This document shows positions 57,133 through 64,000 of a stretch of 64,000 bases of DNA, in pieces; positions within the stretch are counted from its first letter, which is position 1; each line of letters begins with the position of its first letter. The position numbers and the translations under genes are program-made. Under the pieces are notes generated by a model. That model did no database searches. It saw nothing but the letters and a program-made list of their open reading frames with translations, and was not told the origin of the DNA. Source of the DNA: Mycobacterium sp. IDR2000157661 (GTDB lineage: Bacteria; Actinomycetota; Actinomycetes; Mycobacteriales; Mycobacteriaceae); contig NZ_CP081006.1 in the NCBI RefSeq assembly GCF_022317005.1, positions 186,001 to 250,000 on the forward strand, written 5' to 3'.

Positions 57133-58515
57133 ATGCCTGACGTGCCTTTCGGTTTCTCCCCAGGAGACGACCCCGAGCGCGACAAGCGCAAGAAGGACCC
57201 CGAGTCGGGCTCGGGCGCGGACCCGTTCAGCTCCGGCTTCGGGCCCGGCGGATCCGAGTTCGACATCTCCCAGCTCGGGCAGATCTTCACCCGGCTCGGC
57301 GAGATGTTCAGCGGCGCAGGCAACGTGATGGCCGGCGGCACGCAGTCCGGCCCCGTCAACTACGACCTGGCCCGGCAGCTCGCGTCGAGCCAGATCGGGT
57401 TCGTCGCGCCGGTGACCGAGGGCACGAGCGCGGCGATCGCCGACGCCGTGCACCTGGCCGAAACCTGGCTCGACGGGGTGACGGCCTTGCCTGCGGGCAC
57501 CAGCAAGGCGGTGGCGTGGACGCCGACCGACTGGATCGACAACACGCTCGACCGATGGAAGCGGCTGTGCGATCCGGTGGCCGAGCAGATCTCCACGGTA
57601 TGGGCCTCCGCGCTTCCCGAAGAAGCCAGGAGCATGGCCGGGCCGCTGCTGTCGATGATGACGCAGATGGGAGGCATGGCCTTCGGGTCGCAGCTGGGCC
57701 AGGCGCTGGGCAAGCTGTCACGCGAAGTGCTGACCTCCACCGACGTCGGACTGCCGCTGGGCCCAAAGGGCGTGGCGGCGCTGCTGCCGGAGGCCGTTGA
57801 GGCCATGTCGGAAGGGCTCGAGCAGCCGCGCAGCGAGATCATGACCTTCCTCGCCGCGCGCGAGGCCGCCCACCATCGCCTGTTCAGCCACGTGCCGTGG
57901 CTGGCGAGCCAGCTGCTCAGTGCCGTCGAGGCGTTCGCCCGCGGCATGAAGATCGACATGACCGGCATCGAGGAGCTCGCCCAGGGCTTCAACCCGGCCG
58001 CGCTGACCGACCCGTCACAGATGGAGCAGTTGCTCAACCAGGGCATCTTCGAGCCGAAGGCCACGCCCGAGCAGACGGCCGCGCTGGAGCGCCTCGAGAC
58101 GCTGCTGGCGCTCATCGAGGGCTGGGTACAGACCGTCGTCACCGCTGCGCTCGGCGACCGGATTCCCGGCACGTCGGCGCTGTCGGAGACGATGCGGCGA
58201 CGGCGCGCCACCGGGGGGCCCGCCGAGCAGACCTTCGGCACCCTGGTCGGTCTGGAGCTGCGGCCCCGCAAGATGCGCGAGGCCGCGGTGCTGTGGGAGC
58301 GGCTGACCGAGGCCGTCGGCGCCGACGCCCGCGACGGGGTGTGGCAGCATCCCGATCTACTGCCCACGACCGAGGACCTCGACGAGCCGGCCGGCTTCAT
58401 CGACCGGATGATCGGCGGCGACACCAGCGGGTTCGACAGCGCCATCGCCGACGCCCTTAACCAGGAGCCCGGTCCCGAGAAGCCCGGCGACGAGGACGAC
58501 GGCCCCCGCCGCTGA
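57133..58515 (+). CDS. DUF2342 / zinc-dependent metalloprotease-like protein (Rv3195-like)
   Basis: 460 aa from ATG 57133 (ATG 57115 is in frame; homologues I remember begin MPDxPFGF). A Gly/Ser/acid-rich N-terminus leads into a mainly helical protein. FLAAREAAHHRLFSHVPWLA (about 236-255) contains the E-x-x-H-H type segment on which the family's metalloprotease label rests. FNPAALTDPSQMEQL and LELRPRKMREAAVLWERLT follow. Proteolytic activity is not proven as far as I know. In M. tuberculosis it lies at the same place between Rv3194c and Rv3196. Confidence 0.82.
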   Translation: MPDVPFGFSPGDDPERDKRKKDPESGSGADPFSSGFGPGGSEFDISQLGQIFTRLGEMFSGAGNVMAGGTQSGPVNYDLARQLASSQIGFVAPVTEGTSAAIADAVHLAETWLDGVTALPAGTSKAVAWTPTDWIDNTLDRWKRLCDPVAEQISTVWASALPEEARSMAGPLLSMMTQMGGMAFGSQLGQALGKLSREVLTSTDVGLPLGPKGVAALLPEAVEAMSEGLEQPRSEIMTFLAAREAAHHRLFSHVPWLASQLLSAVEAFARGMKIDMTGIEELAQGFNPAALTDPSQMEQLLNQGIFEPKATPEQTAALERLETLLALIEGWVQTVVTAALGDRIPGTSALSETMRRRRATGGPAEQTFGTLVGLELRPRKMREAAVLWERLTEAVGADARDGVWQHPDLLPTTEDLDEPAGFIDRMIGGDTSGFDSAIADALNQEPGPEKPGDEDDGPRR

Positions 58516-58566
58516 GCCTGTGGATAACCGGGCGGCGCAACGGCCCGGCCGTGGCACGCTCAAGCG

Positions 58567-59403
58567 ATGACGCACTACGCGTTGAGCCCGGCGACTCCCG
58601 TCCTGCTGCGCCCCGACGGCGCCGTCCAAGTGGGCTGGGACCCGCGGCGCGCCGTGGTGATCCGTCCGCCCGGCGCGCTGTCGCCCCCCACCCTGGCCGC
58701 ACTGCTGCGCCGCATGCAGTCCGGCGCCACCCTTACCGACCTGCAATCCGGCCTGCCCGCCGCCGACGCGGCGACCGTCGAGGAGCTGGTCACGTCGTTG
58801 GTCGCGGCCGGGCTGGTGACCATTCAAGCGCGGCCGCGGCTGAGGACGGCCGCCGTCCGCATCCACGGCCGCGGGCCGCTCTCGGACCTGCTGGCCGGTG
58901 CGCTGCGCTGCTCGGGCACCAGGATCACTCAGAGCAGCCGCACCCACGCCGGCGCGCCGCCGGAGCCGACGGACCTGGTGGTGCTGGCCGACTACCTGGT
59001 GGCCGATCCGCGGGTGGTTCGCGACTTGAGGGCGTGCGGCGTGGCGCACCTGCCGGTGCGGGTGCGCGACGGCGTCGGGCTGGTGGGGCCGTTGGTGATC
59101 CCAGGCGTCACTTCGTGCCTGGAGTGCGCCGATCTGCACCGCAGTGACCGCGATGCGGCCTGGCCGGCCGTCGCGGCGCAGCTGCGCCACGCCGTCGGCA
59201 GCGCCGACCGGGCCACGGTGCTGGCGACCGCGGCGCTCGCGCTCAACCAGATCGACCGCGTCGTGCGCGCGGTGCGTGGGGGCGAGGACCCGCGCCGGCC
59301 CGCCGAGCCGCCGCCCACCCTGGACACCACGCTGGAGTTCGACGTCAACGTCGGCTCGGTGCTGGCGCGGCGCTGGTCGCGCCATCCGCGGTGCTCGTGT
59401 TGA
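58567..59403 (+). CDS. orphan cyclodehydratase-like / ThiF-like protein (Rv3196-like)
   Basis: 278 aa. The N-terminal 90 residues look like the winged-helix leader-peptide-binding (RRE-like) domain of azoline RiPP cyclodehydratases (PPTLAALLRRMQSG; EELVTSLVAAGLVTI). The rest resembles the Ocin-ThiF-like domain, with SCLECADLHR and the final HPRCSC giving a possible four-Cys zinc site. The ATP-binding YcaO partner and a precursor gene are not nearby. Homologues are annotated cyclodehydratase although no product is known. Gene order is conserved in mycobacteria, so it is probably not a recent acquisition. Confidence 0.7.
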   Translation: MTHYALSPATPVLLRPDGAVQVGWDPRRAVVIRPPGALSPPTLAALLRRMQSGATLTDLQSGLPAADAATVEELVTSLVAAGLVTIQARPRLRTAAVRIHGRGPLSDLLAGALRCSGTRITQSSRTHAGAPPEPTDLVVLADYLVADPRVVRDLRACGVAHLPVRVRDGVGLVGPLVIPGVTSCLECADLHRSDRDAAWPAVAAQLRHAVGSADRATVLATAALALNQIDRVVRAVRGGEDPRRPAEPPPTLDTTLEFDVNVGSVLARRWSRHPRCSC

Positions 59404-59460
59404 CATCGGCTGTTGGCAAGTCGTTGCGATGTGTTCAGCCGCGTCGTGGATGATGGTCTG

Positions 59461-60786
59461 GTGAGCGAGATCAAGCGGGGCCGGGCCGCGCGCAATGCCA
59501 AGCTGGCAAGCCTGCCCGTCGGCATGGCCGGCCGGGCCGCGTTGGGCTTCGGCAAACGGTTGACCGGGAAGTCGAGGGACGAGGTCAACGCCGAACTCAT
59601 GGACCGGGCCGCCCAGCAGCTGTTCACCGTGCTGGGTGAGCTCAAGGGCGGCGCCATGAAGGTCGGCCAGGCGCTGTCGGTGATGGAGGCCGCCATCCCC
59701 GAGCAGTACGGCAAGCCGTACCGCGAGGCGCTGACCAAGTTGCAGCGCGAGGCGCCGCCGCTGCCCGCCGCCAGGGTGCACCGGGTGCTCGATCAGCAAC
59801 TCGGCACGAAGTGGCGTGAACGGTTCACCTCGTTCGAGGACAAGCCGATCGCCTCGGCCAGCATCGGCCAGGTGCACAAGGCGGTGTGGGCCGACGGTCG
59901 CGAGGTCGCGGTCAAGATTCAGTACCCCGGCGCCGACGAGGCGTTGCGCGCCGATTTGAAGACGATGCAGCGCATGGTCGGCGTGCTCAAGCAGCTCTCC
60001 CCCGGTGCTGACGTGGACAGCGTGGTCGACGAGTTGATCGAGCGCACCGAAATGGAACTCGACTACCGCCTGGAGGCCGACAATCAGCGCGCGTTCGCCA
60101 AGGCCTACCAGGGGCATCCCCACTTCACCGTGCCGCACATCGTGGCCAGCGCGCCGAAGGTGGTGATCCAGGAGTGGATCGAGGGCGTGCCGATGTCGGT
60201 GATCATCCGGGAGGGCACCCAGGAGCAGCGGGACCTGATGGCCACCAGGCTGTTCGAGCTCACCTACGACGCGCCGCGGCGGCTGGAGATGATGCACGGT
60301 GACGCGCATCCGGGCAATTTCATGCTGCTGCCCGACAACAAGATGGGCGTCATCGACTTCGGCGCCGTCGCTCCCCTGCCCGGCGGCATCCCGATCGAGA
60401 TCGGTCTGTCGACACGCTATGCGCTGTACGACGATTACGAGAACCTGCTGACCACCATGCAGAAGATCGGGTTCGTCCAGCGCGGCGAGCAAGTCTCCAA
60501 ACGCGAGATGGACGACATCATGCGGCAATACGTCGAGCCGCTGGAGGTCGAGACGTTCCACTACACGCGCACATGGCTTCAGAAGCTGACCGCGGCGAAC
60601 ATGAAGCCGGACCGGGCGGCGGGCCAGATCAAGGCCGCACGCCAGATGGACCTGCCCGCCAAGCTGGCGATCCCGCTTCGGGTCATCGCGTCCTGTGTTG
60701 CGATCGCGTGCCAGCTCGACGCGCATGTGCCGGCCAAACAGCTTGCCACCGAACTGATTCCGGGATTCGCCGACCAGGCTGCGTAG
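59461..60786 (+). CDS. ABC1/UbiB-family atypical kinase (Rv3197-like)
   Basis: 441 aa from GTG 59461. ABC1 (UbiB) fold: LGELKGGAMKVGQALSV (the KxGQ motif, about 58-74), PIASASIGQVHKAVW (the Ala-rich loop), VAVKIQYPG (Lys), HGDAHPGNFML and VIDFGAV (metal-binding Asp). Such kinases act as ATPases in isoprenoid lipid handling. The GTG overlaps the stop of an 11-codon ORF (59429-59464). In M. tuberculosis Rv3197 sits next to whiB7, as here; it has been linked to macrolide resistance. Confidence 0.9.
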   Translation: MSEIKRGRAARNAKLASLPVGMAGRAALGFGKRLTGKSRDEVNAELMDRAAQQLFTVLGELKGGAMKVGQALSVMEAAIPEQYGKPYREALTKLQREAPPLPAARVHRVLDQQLGTKWRERFTSFEDKPIASASIGQVHKAVWADGREVAVKIQYPGADEALRADLKTMQRMVGVLKQLSPGADVDSVVDELIERTEMELDYRLEADNQRAFAKAYQGHPHFTVPHIVASAPKVVIQEWIEGVPMSVIIREGTQEQRDLMATRLFELTYDAPRRLEMMHGDAHPGNFMLLPDNKMGVIDFGAVAPLPGGIPIEIGLSTRYALYDDYENLLTTMQKIGFVQRGEQVSKREMDDIMRQYVEPLEVETFHYTRTWLQKLTAANMKPDRAAGQIKAARQMDLPAKLAIPLRVIASCVAIACQLDAHVPAKQLATELIPGFADQAA

Positions 60787-60874
60787 GTCGTCTCGCCACT
60801 CCTCCGCCGCTGCACGCGAGTCGGAAACATGTTGCGGCAGCGGTTTTCGTCATAGTTCGACGCTCGACGGGAAA

Positions 60875-60901
60875 CCCGGCAGCGGCTACGCGGCTGCCGG
60901 G
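60875..60901. terminator. bidirectional terminator between the ABC1 kinase and whiB7
   Basis: CCCGGCAGC (60875-60883) pairs with GCTGCCGGG (60893-60901). It covers the whiB7 stop codon (60886-60888), so it must be read by both convergent transcripts. Confidence 0.65.
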
Positions 60902-61164
60902 CTTCCGGTGTTCTTGCGGGGCCGTCCCCGTGGACGCTTGCGGGCGATGACCACACCCCGTTCGATGATCTCGCCGCCCCAGACGCCCCAGGGTTCCTGG
61001 CGTTCCAGCGCGGCGGCCAGGCACTCGCGGCGGATCGGGCAATCCGCGCACAGGGCCTTGGCGCGCTCGAGTTCGACGGGGTTCTCGGCGAACCACAGAT
61101 CCGGATCGGCTCTGTGACACGGCACCGCCAACTTCGTTCTCTCGCGGCATGTCCCGGATGACAT
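60886..61164 (-). CDS. whiB7: WhiB7 transcriptional regulator
   Basis: 92 aa. Four Fe-S cluster Cys at 16, 39, 42 and 48 (ALCADCPIRRECLAAAL), the EPWGVWGGE turn (57-65) that binds SigA, and an AT-hook KRPRGRPRK (76-84) that reads AT-rich DNA before -35 boxes. These three elements together identify WhiB7, the activator of intrinsic antibiotic resistance (ribosome-acting drugs) in mycobacteria. ATG 61164 has AAAGGA six bases upstream. A leader of about 350 nt with uORF and attenuator precedes it, and uvrD2 lies upstream on the same strand. Confidence 0.96.
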   Translation of the reverse strand: MSSGTCRERTKLAVPCHRADPDLWFAENPVELERAKALCADCPIRRECLAAALERQEPWGVWGGEIIERGVVIARKRPRGRPRKNTGSPAAA

Positions 61165-61233
61165 GTCGGGTCCTTTCTCGCTTGCTTGTCGTTTCTGTTG
61201 ACTTCTGCGGGATCCGGGACTAATCGTCGAGGG

Positions 61234-61283
61234 CTTCGGAAAAGACGAAGGCCACGGATCCGATGACTGCGGTCCGTGGCCTT
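61234..61283 (-). terminator. whiB7 leader attenuator (terminator and competing hairpin)
   Basis: AAGGCCACGGA (61248-61258) pairs with TCCGTGGCCTT (61273-61283) in an 11-bp stem, followed on the minus strand by UUUU (61240-61243): an intrinsic terminator 75 bases before the whiB7 ATG. CTTCG (61234-61238) with CGAAG (61246-61250) forms an alternative hairpin that uses part of the terminator stem and its U-tract, so both cannot form together. Confidence 0.85.
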
Positions 61284-61304
61284 GGGGGCGAGATCTGGGC
61301 TTAC

Positions 61305-61469
61305 CTAGGTGGTGCCCCGATCGACGGACGATGCAGTCGCGGCGGTGCGGCGCTTGCGCGGCGTAATGACGGCGGCAGCATTCGCGGCGGCGTGCGCGAC
61401 GAACGCGGGATGCGCGGTGGCAGCGAAGACGACGTTGCCTACGCCGGTGAACGCGTAATGGCTCTCCAT
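61305..61469 (-). CDS. 54-codon upstream ORF in the whiB7 leader
   Basis: ATG 61469 with AGGAGG 11 bases upstream opens a 54-aa frame (start MESHYAFTGVGNVVFAATAH, end VDRGTT), Ala-rich and then basic (TPRKRRTAATA). Its TAG (61305-61307) lies 21 bases before the attenuator stem. In WhiB7 leaders of other mycobacteria a uORF is thought to sense ribosome slowing and favour antitermination; this one fits by position. It is not known to make a stable protein. Confidence 0.65.
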   Translation of the reverse strand: MESHYAFTGVGNVVFAATAHPAFVAHAAANAAAVITPRKRRTAATASSVDRGTT

Positions 61470-61521
61470 GATCTCGGCACCCTCCTTCCGCACGCGTGAA
61501 CCCATCAGGTGTGTGATCTTG

Positions 61522-61559
61522 AGGCTAAGCCTAACAGCCCGTGGCCACAACCGATTTTC
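61522..61559 (-). promoter_or_regulatory. whiB7 promoter with WhiB7 binding site
   Basis: On the minus strand: GAAAAT (61554-61559) just above a -35 TTGTGG (61545-61550), 17-base spacer, -10 TAGCCT (61522-61527). The AT-rich patch next to the -35 is the hallmark of WhiB7 autoregulated promoters. A second TANNNT (TAGGCT, 61528-61533) is also possible as the -10. It lies between the uvrD2 stop and the uORF. Confidence 0.7.
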
Positions 61560-61583
61560 TGACCTGCGGTTTTGGCGCGATCT

Positions 61584-63716
61584 TTACGACTTCTGGCGGC
61601 CTTTGACCATGGCGAGGACGTCGCCGCCGTACTGCTCGAGCTTGCGCGCGCCGATTCCCGGTATCGCGACCAGCGCGGCGTCGTCGACTGGCAACGTCTC
61701 GGCGATCGCGATCAGCGTGTTGTCGGTGAACACCACGTAGGCCGGCACGCTCATCTCCTTGGCGGTGCGCAACCGCCAGTCCTTGAGTTCGGTGAGAAGG
61801 GCCTCGTCGATGTCCGAGGGGCAGCCCTCGCAGCGGCGCAACATGATCGCCGGCGGTGTGGTGAGCACGCTGTTGCAGACCCGGCAACGAGGGGTGGCGC
61901 CGCGGGGGCGCCGCGGTTTCGACGGCGCGCCGGGGTCGGCCGATGTGTTCGGGGCGATGCCGTTGAGGAAGCGTGACGGCTTGCGGGTCTGCCGTCCGCC
62001 GGGGGTTCTCGAGAGCGCCCAGCTGAGCGTGAGATGCACTCGCGCCCTGGTGATTCCGACGTAGAGTAATCGCCGTTCCTCTTCGACGGCTTCGCTGTCG
62101 GGGCCGTGGGCGAGCGCGTGGGAGATCGGCAATGTGCCGTCGGCGAGCCCGACCAGGAACACCGCGTCCCATTCCAGTCCCTTCGCGGCGTGCAACGACG
62201 CCAGCGTGACGCCCTGCACCACGGGTGGATGACGCGCGTCGGCGCGCTGCCGCAGTTCGTTGATCAACGCCCGCAGGTCCAGCGACGGGCGCAGCGCCAC
62301 CTCCTCGTCGACGAGGTCGGCGAGCGCCGTCAACGCCTCCCACCGCTCGCGGGCCTTGGTGCCCGCGGGCGCTTCATCGGTGAGACCCAGCGGGTGCAGC
62401 ACCGCCCGCACGACGTCGGGCAGTTTGTCGGAATCGCGTGCCGCATCCTTCTCGGAGGCGCGCTGCAGCGCGACCAGCGACTGACGGATCTCCTGGCGGC
62501 TGAAGAAACCCTCGCCGCCGCGGACCTGGAACGGGATCCCGGCCTCGGTGAGCGCTTCCTCGTAGACCTCCGACTGCGCGTTGATGCGGTAGAGCACCGC
62601 GACCTCGGCCGGTTCGGTGCCCGATTCGAGGAGTCGCTTGATGCTCTTGGCGACCGCGGCGGCCTCCGCGACCTCGTCGGGGTATTCGGCGAACGACGGC
62701 GCCGGGCCGGGGTCGCGCTGGCCGACCAGGTGCAGCTTGCTGCCCGCCATCCGGCCCCGCGCGGCGGCGATGACCCGGTTGGCCAGCGACACCACCTGCG
62801 GGGTGGACCGGTAGTCGCGTTCCAGCCGGACCACCGCGGCGTCGGGGAACCGCCGGGAGAAGTCGAGCAGATAGCGCGGGGTGGCACCGGTGAACGAATA
62901 GATGGTCTGGTTGGCGTCGCCGACGACGGTCAGGTCATCGCGGCCGCCGAGCCAGGCGTCGAGCACCCGCTGCTGCAGCGGCGTGACGTCCTGGTATTCG
63001 TCGACGACGAAGCAGCGGTAGCGGTCCCGGAACTCCTGGGCCACGGCGGCGTCGTTCTCGATCGCCGCGGCGGTGTGCAGCAGCAGATCGTCGAAATCAA
63101 GGAGTGTGGTGTCGTCGCGGCGGGTCTTGAGCGCCTCGTAGCCGGCGTAGACGGCCGCGACCTTGGCGGCGTCCAGGGGGATGTCGCGACCGGCCTGACC
63201 GACCGCAGCGGCGTAACCCTCGGGGCTGATCAACGACGACTTGGCCCACTCGATCTCGCCCGCGAGGTCCCGCACGTCATCGGTGCTGGTGCTCAGCCCG
63301 GCCCGGTTGGCGGCCTGGGCCACCACGGAGAACTTGGTGTCGAGCAGCTGCCATGAGGTGTTGCCGACGACCCTCGGCCAGAAGTACGCCAGTTGGCGGC
63401 GGGCGGCGGCGTGAAACGTCATCGCCTGCACCGAGCCGGTGCCCACACCGCCGAGAGCACCGTCGAGCGCGCGCAGCCGTCCCCGCATCTCCCCCGCCGC
63501 ACGCGAGGTGAACGTCACCGCCAACACCTGCCCGGGCGCGACGTGGCCGGCGGCGACCAGATGCGCGATGCGGCGGGTGATGGTGCGGGTCTTGCCCGTG
63601 CCCGCGCCGGCCAGCACACATACCGGCCCGCGGGCGGCCAGCACGGCCTCGCGCTGTTGGTCGTCGAGGTCGTCGAAGGGGTTCGCGCCGGCGCGCGAGA
63701 CGACCTCTACCGACAT
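61584..63716 (-). CDS. uvrD2: UvrD2 superfamily I DNA helicase
   Basis: 710 aa. SF1A helicase motifs: Walker [11 protein letters not shown] (about 38-47), [11 protein letters not shown] (motif II), [16 protein letters not shown] (III), ERDYRST (IV) and [17 protein letters not shown] (V). The C-terminus has a Cys4 (CRVCN, CEGC) linker and an HRDC domain ([13 protein letters not shown]), the layout that distinguishes UvrD2 from UvrD1. It unwinds DNA 3'-5' in repair and is essential in M. tuberculosis. I chose ATG 63716; ATG 63725 is close and the TTG at 63746 is unlikely. Confidence 0.95.
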   Translation of the reverse strand: MSVEVVSRAGANPFDDLDDQQREAVLAARGPVCVLAGAGTGKTRTITRRIAHLVAAGHVAPGQVLAVTFTSRAAGEMRGRLRALDGALGGVGTGSVQAMTFHAAARRQLAYFWPRVVGNTSWQLLDTKFSVVAQAANRAGLSTSTDDVRDLAGEIEWAKSSLISPEGYAAAVGQAGRDIPLDAAKVAAVYAGYEALKTRRDDTTLLDFDDLLLHTAAAIENDAAVAQEFRDRYRCFVVDEYQDVTPLQQRVLDAWLGGRDDLTVVGDANQTIYSFTGATPRYLLDFSRRFPDAAVVRLERDYRSTPQVVSLANRVIAAARGRMAGSKLHLVGQRDPGPAPSFAEYPDEVAEAAAVAKSIKRLLESGTEPAEVAVLYRINAQSEVYEEALTEAGIPFQVRGGEGFFSRQEIRQSLVALQRASEKDAARDSDKLPDVVRAVLHPLGLTDEAPAGTKARERWEALTALADLVDEEVALRPSLDLRALINELRQRADARHPPVVQGVTLASLHAAKGLEWDAVFLVGLADGTLPISHALAHGPDSEAVEEERRLLYVGITRARVHLTLSWALSRTPGGRQTRKPSRFLNGIAPNTSADPGAPSKPRRPRGATPRCRVCNSVLTTPPAIMLRRCEGCPSDIDEALLTELKDWRLRTAKEMSVPAYVVFTDNTLIAIAETLPVDDAALVAIPGIGARKLEQYGGDVLAMVKGRQKS

Positions 63717-63783
63717 GCGGTCCATCTTGACAGGGCGCGGTGACAATGCGCCGGACGCCGTCGGGCATGTTCGCCCGATCAGC

Positions 63784-63799
63784 TACGTTGAATGGCGTT
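63784..63799 (+). promoter_or_regulatory. -10 box for leaderless mrx1 transcript
   Basis: TACGTT (63784-63789) lies ten bases before the ATG at 63800, and there is no ribosome binding site between. This spacing places transcription start at or next to the ATG. Confidence 0.4.
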
Positions 63800-64000
63800 A
63801 TGAGCGCAGCGCAGACTTCCGTGACCATGTACACCACCACCTGGTGTGGCTACTGCTTCCGCCTGAAAAAGGTGATGCAGAAGGAGGGCATCGCGTTCAC
63901 CGAGGTCGATATCGAGAAGGATCCCGCCGCCGCGGAGTTCGTCGCATCGGTCAACGGCGGCAACCAGACGGTGCCGACCCTCAAGTTCGCCGACGGCTCG
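63800..64000 (+). CDS. mrx1: mycoredoxin-1 (glutaredoxin-like), 5' part
   Basis: The window ends after 67 codons. Start MSAAQTSVTMYTTTWCGYC with the CGYC active site of mycoredoxin-1 (residues 16-19), then FTEVDIEKDPAAAEF and QTVPTLKF (cis-Pro TVP). It reduces mycothiol-mixed disulfides in the cytoplasm. TACGTT (63784-63789) before the ATG fits a -10 for a leaderless transcript. It is divergent from uvrD2, as in M. tuberculosis (Rv3198A). Confidence 0.93.
   Translation, partial: MSAAQTSVTMYTTTWCGYCFRLKKVMQKEGIAFTEVDIEKDPAAAEFVASVNGGNQTVPTLKFADGS

Overview
The window is a GC-rich chromosomal segment from a mycobacterium, most likely a fast-growing one (Mycolicibacterium-type). The evidence is two antigen 85 mycolyltransferases, FadE24, a full 14-gene NADH dehydrogenase I operon, WhiB7 with a leader attenuator, UvrD2, mycoredoxin-1, CtpF and an initiator tRNA. 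From memory, gene order follows the M. tuberculosis stretch from Rv3139 (fadE24) through nuoA-N and Rv3167c-Rv3171c to Rv3193c-Rv3198A, with accessory blocks inserted. No insertion sequence, prophage or CRISPR array was seen.

Layout. 1-470: 3' end of fadE24. 555-2621: two tandem antigen 85 genes on the minus strand. 2913-5081: a TetR regulator, an acyl-CoA-dehydrogenase-fold flavoenzyme and a Ddn-type F420 enzyme. 5166-12903: a tightly coupled eight-gene catabolic operon (homogentisate-dioxygenase-like cupin, hydrolase, class III CoA-transferase, HMG-CoA-lyase-like enzyme, TetR, acyl-CoA dehydrogenase, APH-fold kinase, small DUF6285-like protein) with a 20-bp inverted repeat at its promoter. 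12964-14317: NTF2-like protein, YceI protein and an atypical response regulator. 14483-30074: nuoA to nuoN, followed by an enoyl-CoA hydratase. 30871-35264: envelope and stress genes (two YihY/BrkB proteins, a double-PAP2 phosphatase, a general-stress-type protein, a tiny DUF3040-like ORF). 35347-38956: a frameshifted PIG-L deacetylase, then TetR, APH-fold kinase and conserved protein (Rv3167c-Rv3169 order). 39079-48006: a secreted protein, two tandem EthA-like Baeyer-Villiger monooxygenases, an LLM oxidoreductase, a flavin amine oxidase, hydrolases, an alcohol dehydrogenase remnant and a FadB4-like quinone oxidoreductase. 48054-52552: a SodC lipoprotein with a Thr-rich tail, ctpF with a universal stress protein, and tRNA-fMet. 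52849-64000: conserved mycobacterial genes from the UPF0182 protein through a PDZ/Lon-like protease, Zn-protease-like protein, orphan cyclodehydratase-like protein and ABC1 kinase to whiB7, uvrD2 and mrx1.

Several blocks work as units. The nuo genes form one proton-pumping complex and are mostly joined by ATGA/GTGA overlaps. At nuoD-nuoE, nuoF-nuoG and nuoK-nuoL, small ORFs fill the junction and keep every stop/start coupled; two of these junctions carry a repeat encoding MSACAKR/MSASAKK peptides. The 5166-12903 operon has the genes expected of a CoA-linked degradation route with a split ACAD10/11-type (LvaA/LvaC-like) kinase-dehydrogenase module. whiB7 has a visible promoter, a 54-codon upstream ORF and a terminator/antiterminator pair.
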